NCBI GenBank assembly: GCA_964418645.1
Contig: CAYQME010000065.1
Location: 1 to 12,776, forward strand
Reading direction: 5' to 3'
Source of the DNA: JAADHG01 sp964418645
GTDB taxonomy: Bacteria > Bacteroidota > Bacteroidia > Flavobacteriales > Flavobacteriaceae
Length of the DNA: 12,776 bases
Numbering within the stretch: the first letter of the stretch is position 1; each line of letters starts with the position of its first letter. The notes under the pieces are model-generated. The model did not search any database. It saw nothing but the letters and a program-made list of their open reading frames with translations, and was not told the DNA's origin. Shown here in pieces: positions 12,042 to 12,776 of this stretch. Both the position numbers and the translations under genes were made by a program.

Positions 12042-12776
12042 TTACACAAGTTCTTTTTTGTATTTACCCTTACTTTTTCTAATTCTAACAGCAACTACTT
12101 TATACTCGGGACACATTGCTTCACTATCGTGAATATCTCCAGTAATGTTGTTTATCATTATTTCTGGAAAGTGGAATGTGGTACTTAAAATGCCTTTTTT
12201 AACTTCATTAGTAATTCGCGCTTTAACATCTACTTTTCCTCTAGGAGATTCTAAACACACATAATCACCTTCAGTAATTAAATGGGTTTGTGCATCTTCT
12301 GGGTGAATCATTAAATAGTCGTCCTTGAGGATTTTCTCATTGGCAGTTCGCCTAGTCATTGCGCCACAATTGTAATGTTCTAACTCTCTATTTGTGGTTA
12401 AAATATATGGATACTCTTTGGCATGTGAGACTAATTCCTTGGTTTCTTGCCAAGGATTAAATTCAAAGTAACCTTTACCTCTTTTAAAATCTGTTTTATG
12501 AAGTATTTGTGTGTCTGTTCCATCTTTTGAAACTGGCCATTGTAAACCATTTTTACCCAAACGTTCCCAAGAGATTCCTGCAAAGAAAGGTACAATTTGC
12601 GAGATTTCTTCAAGCATACCATCAGGTGTATAATCTGGCTGATTATAGCCCATTTTATTCATAATATCTACAATAATCTGTCCATCTGGTTTTGAACCTG
12701 GAATAGGTTTTACCACTTGTCTTACAGCTTGTACACGACGTTCACCATTGGTAAACGTTCCATTTTTTTCAAGGAA
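12042..12776 (-). CDS. Formate dehydrogenase-like molybdopterin oxidoreductase, C-terminal part (5' end outside window)
   Basis: The frame is open to the right edge of the window and encodes 244 residues of the C-terminus. It begins FLEKNGTFTNGERRVQAVRQ, a hallmark block of formate dehydrogenase alpha subunits. ISWERLGKNGLQWPV follows, then the molybdopterin-dinucleotide-binding domain with TTNRELEHYNCGAMTRR, INPEDA-like IHPEDA, the GDYVCLESPRGKV strand and FHFPE near the end. The C-terminal Cys in AMCPEYK sits where family members have PEYK. The GTG at 12716 is an internal codon, not a start. The catalytic Cys/SeCys and iron-sulfur regions lie outside the window, so formate as substrate cannot be confirmed; related oxidoreductases share this tail. 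It converges on the BNR gene across a shared terminator and belongs to a separate operon to the right. Confidence 0.88.
   Translation of the reverse strand, partial: FLEKNGTFTNGERRVQAVRQVVKPIPGSKPDGQIIVDIMNKMGYNQPDYTPDGMLEEISQIVPFFAGISWERLGKNGLQWPVSKDGTDTQILHKTDFKRGKGYFEFNPWQETKELVSHAKEYPYILTTNRELEHYNCGAMTRRTANEKILKDDYLMIHPEDAQTHLITEGDYVCLESPRGKVDVKARITNEVKKGILSTTFHFPEIMINNITGDIHDSEAMCPEYKVVAVRIRKSKGKYKKELV

Noticed and set aside
12431..12622. Minus-strand 63-residue open frame within the formate dehydrogenase-like gene
   Set aside because: It is a shifted-frame shadow of clearly conserved oxidoreductase sequence.
1..12776. Insertion sequences, tRNA or rRNA genes, CRISPR arrays, or attachment sites
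   Set aside because: No transposase, terminal repeats, cloverleaf-like segments or regular repeat-spacer pattern were found on either strand.

Overview
The window looks like chromosomal DNA from a marine-type member of the Flavobacteriaceae (Bacteroidota). The evidence is the very AT-rich sequence, promoter elements of the TAnnTTTG type rather than sigma-70 -10 boxes, weak or absent Shine-Dalgarno sequences, lipoprotein signals ending in FFSC or LFAC, signal peptides ending in SAQ or VAQ, and proteins typical of that group. This assignment rests on sequence style and recognised families, not on a database search.

Layout. (1) Positions 1-3570, plus strand: the end of a fatty acid hydroxylase/sterol desaturase-family membrane enzyme, a diheme cytochrome c of the thiosulfate dehydrogenase (TsdA) type, then, behind its own promoter, three exported DsrE-like proteins (one with a Tat signal, one with a Sec signal, one lipoprotein), closed by a hairpin terminator. 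(2) Positions 3584-8704, minus strand, read right to left: an intact Crp/Fnr-family regulator, a TauE/SafE-type anion exporter, a persulfide dioxygenase-like metallo-beta-lactamase fused to two rhodanese domains, a small cytoplasmic rhodanese, a hairpin terminator, a rhodanese lipoprotein, and two decayed genes: a thiopurine-methyltransferase-like gene and a second Crp/Fnr paralogue. (3) Positions 8705-12010, plus strand: a secreted 1044-residue BNR/sortilin-type beta-propeller protein. (4) Positions 12042-12776, minus strand: the C-terminal part of a formate dehydrogenase-like molybdopterin oxidoreductase that runs off the window.

How the genes fit together. Regions 1 and 2 converge on a terminator and both concern reduced sulfur. 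The plus-strand arm acts in the envelope: oxidation of thiosulfate-like compounds by cytochrome c and possible sulfur carriage on exported DsrE-fold cysteines. The minus-strand arm can move sulfane sulfur (rhodaneses), oxidise persulfide to sulfite (dioxygenase) and export sulfite or a related anion (TauE/SafE).

The strongest new observation is regulatory. Two nearly identical 16-bp palindromes (TGTAAC-N4-GTTACT on the minus strand) lie at exactly the same distance from TAnnTTTG boxes, one before the exporter gene and one before the dioxygenase gene. The regulator is encoded directly upstream, and its recognition helix carries Val where E. coli CRP has Glu181. That fits a TGTAA half-site in place of TGTGA. 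The decayed paralogue kept Glu at this position.
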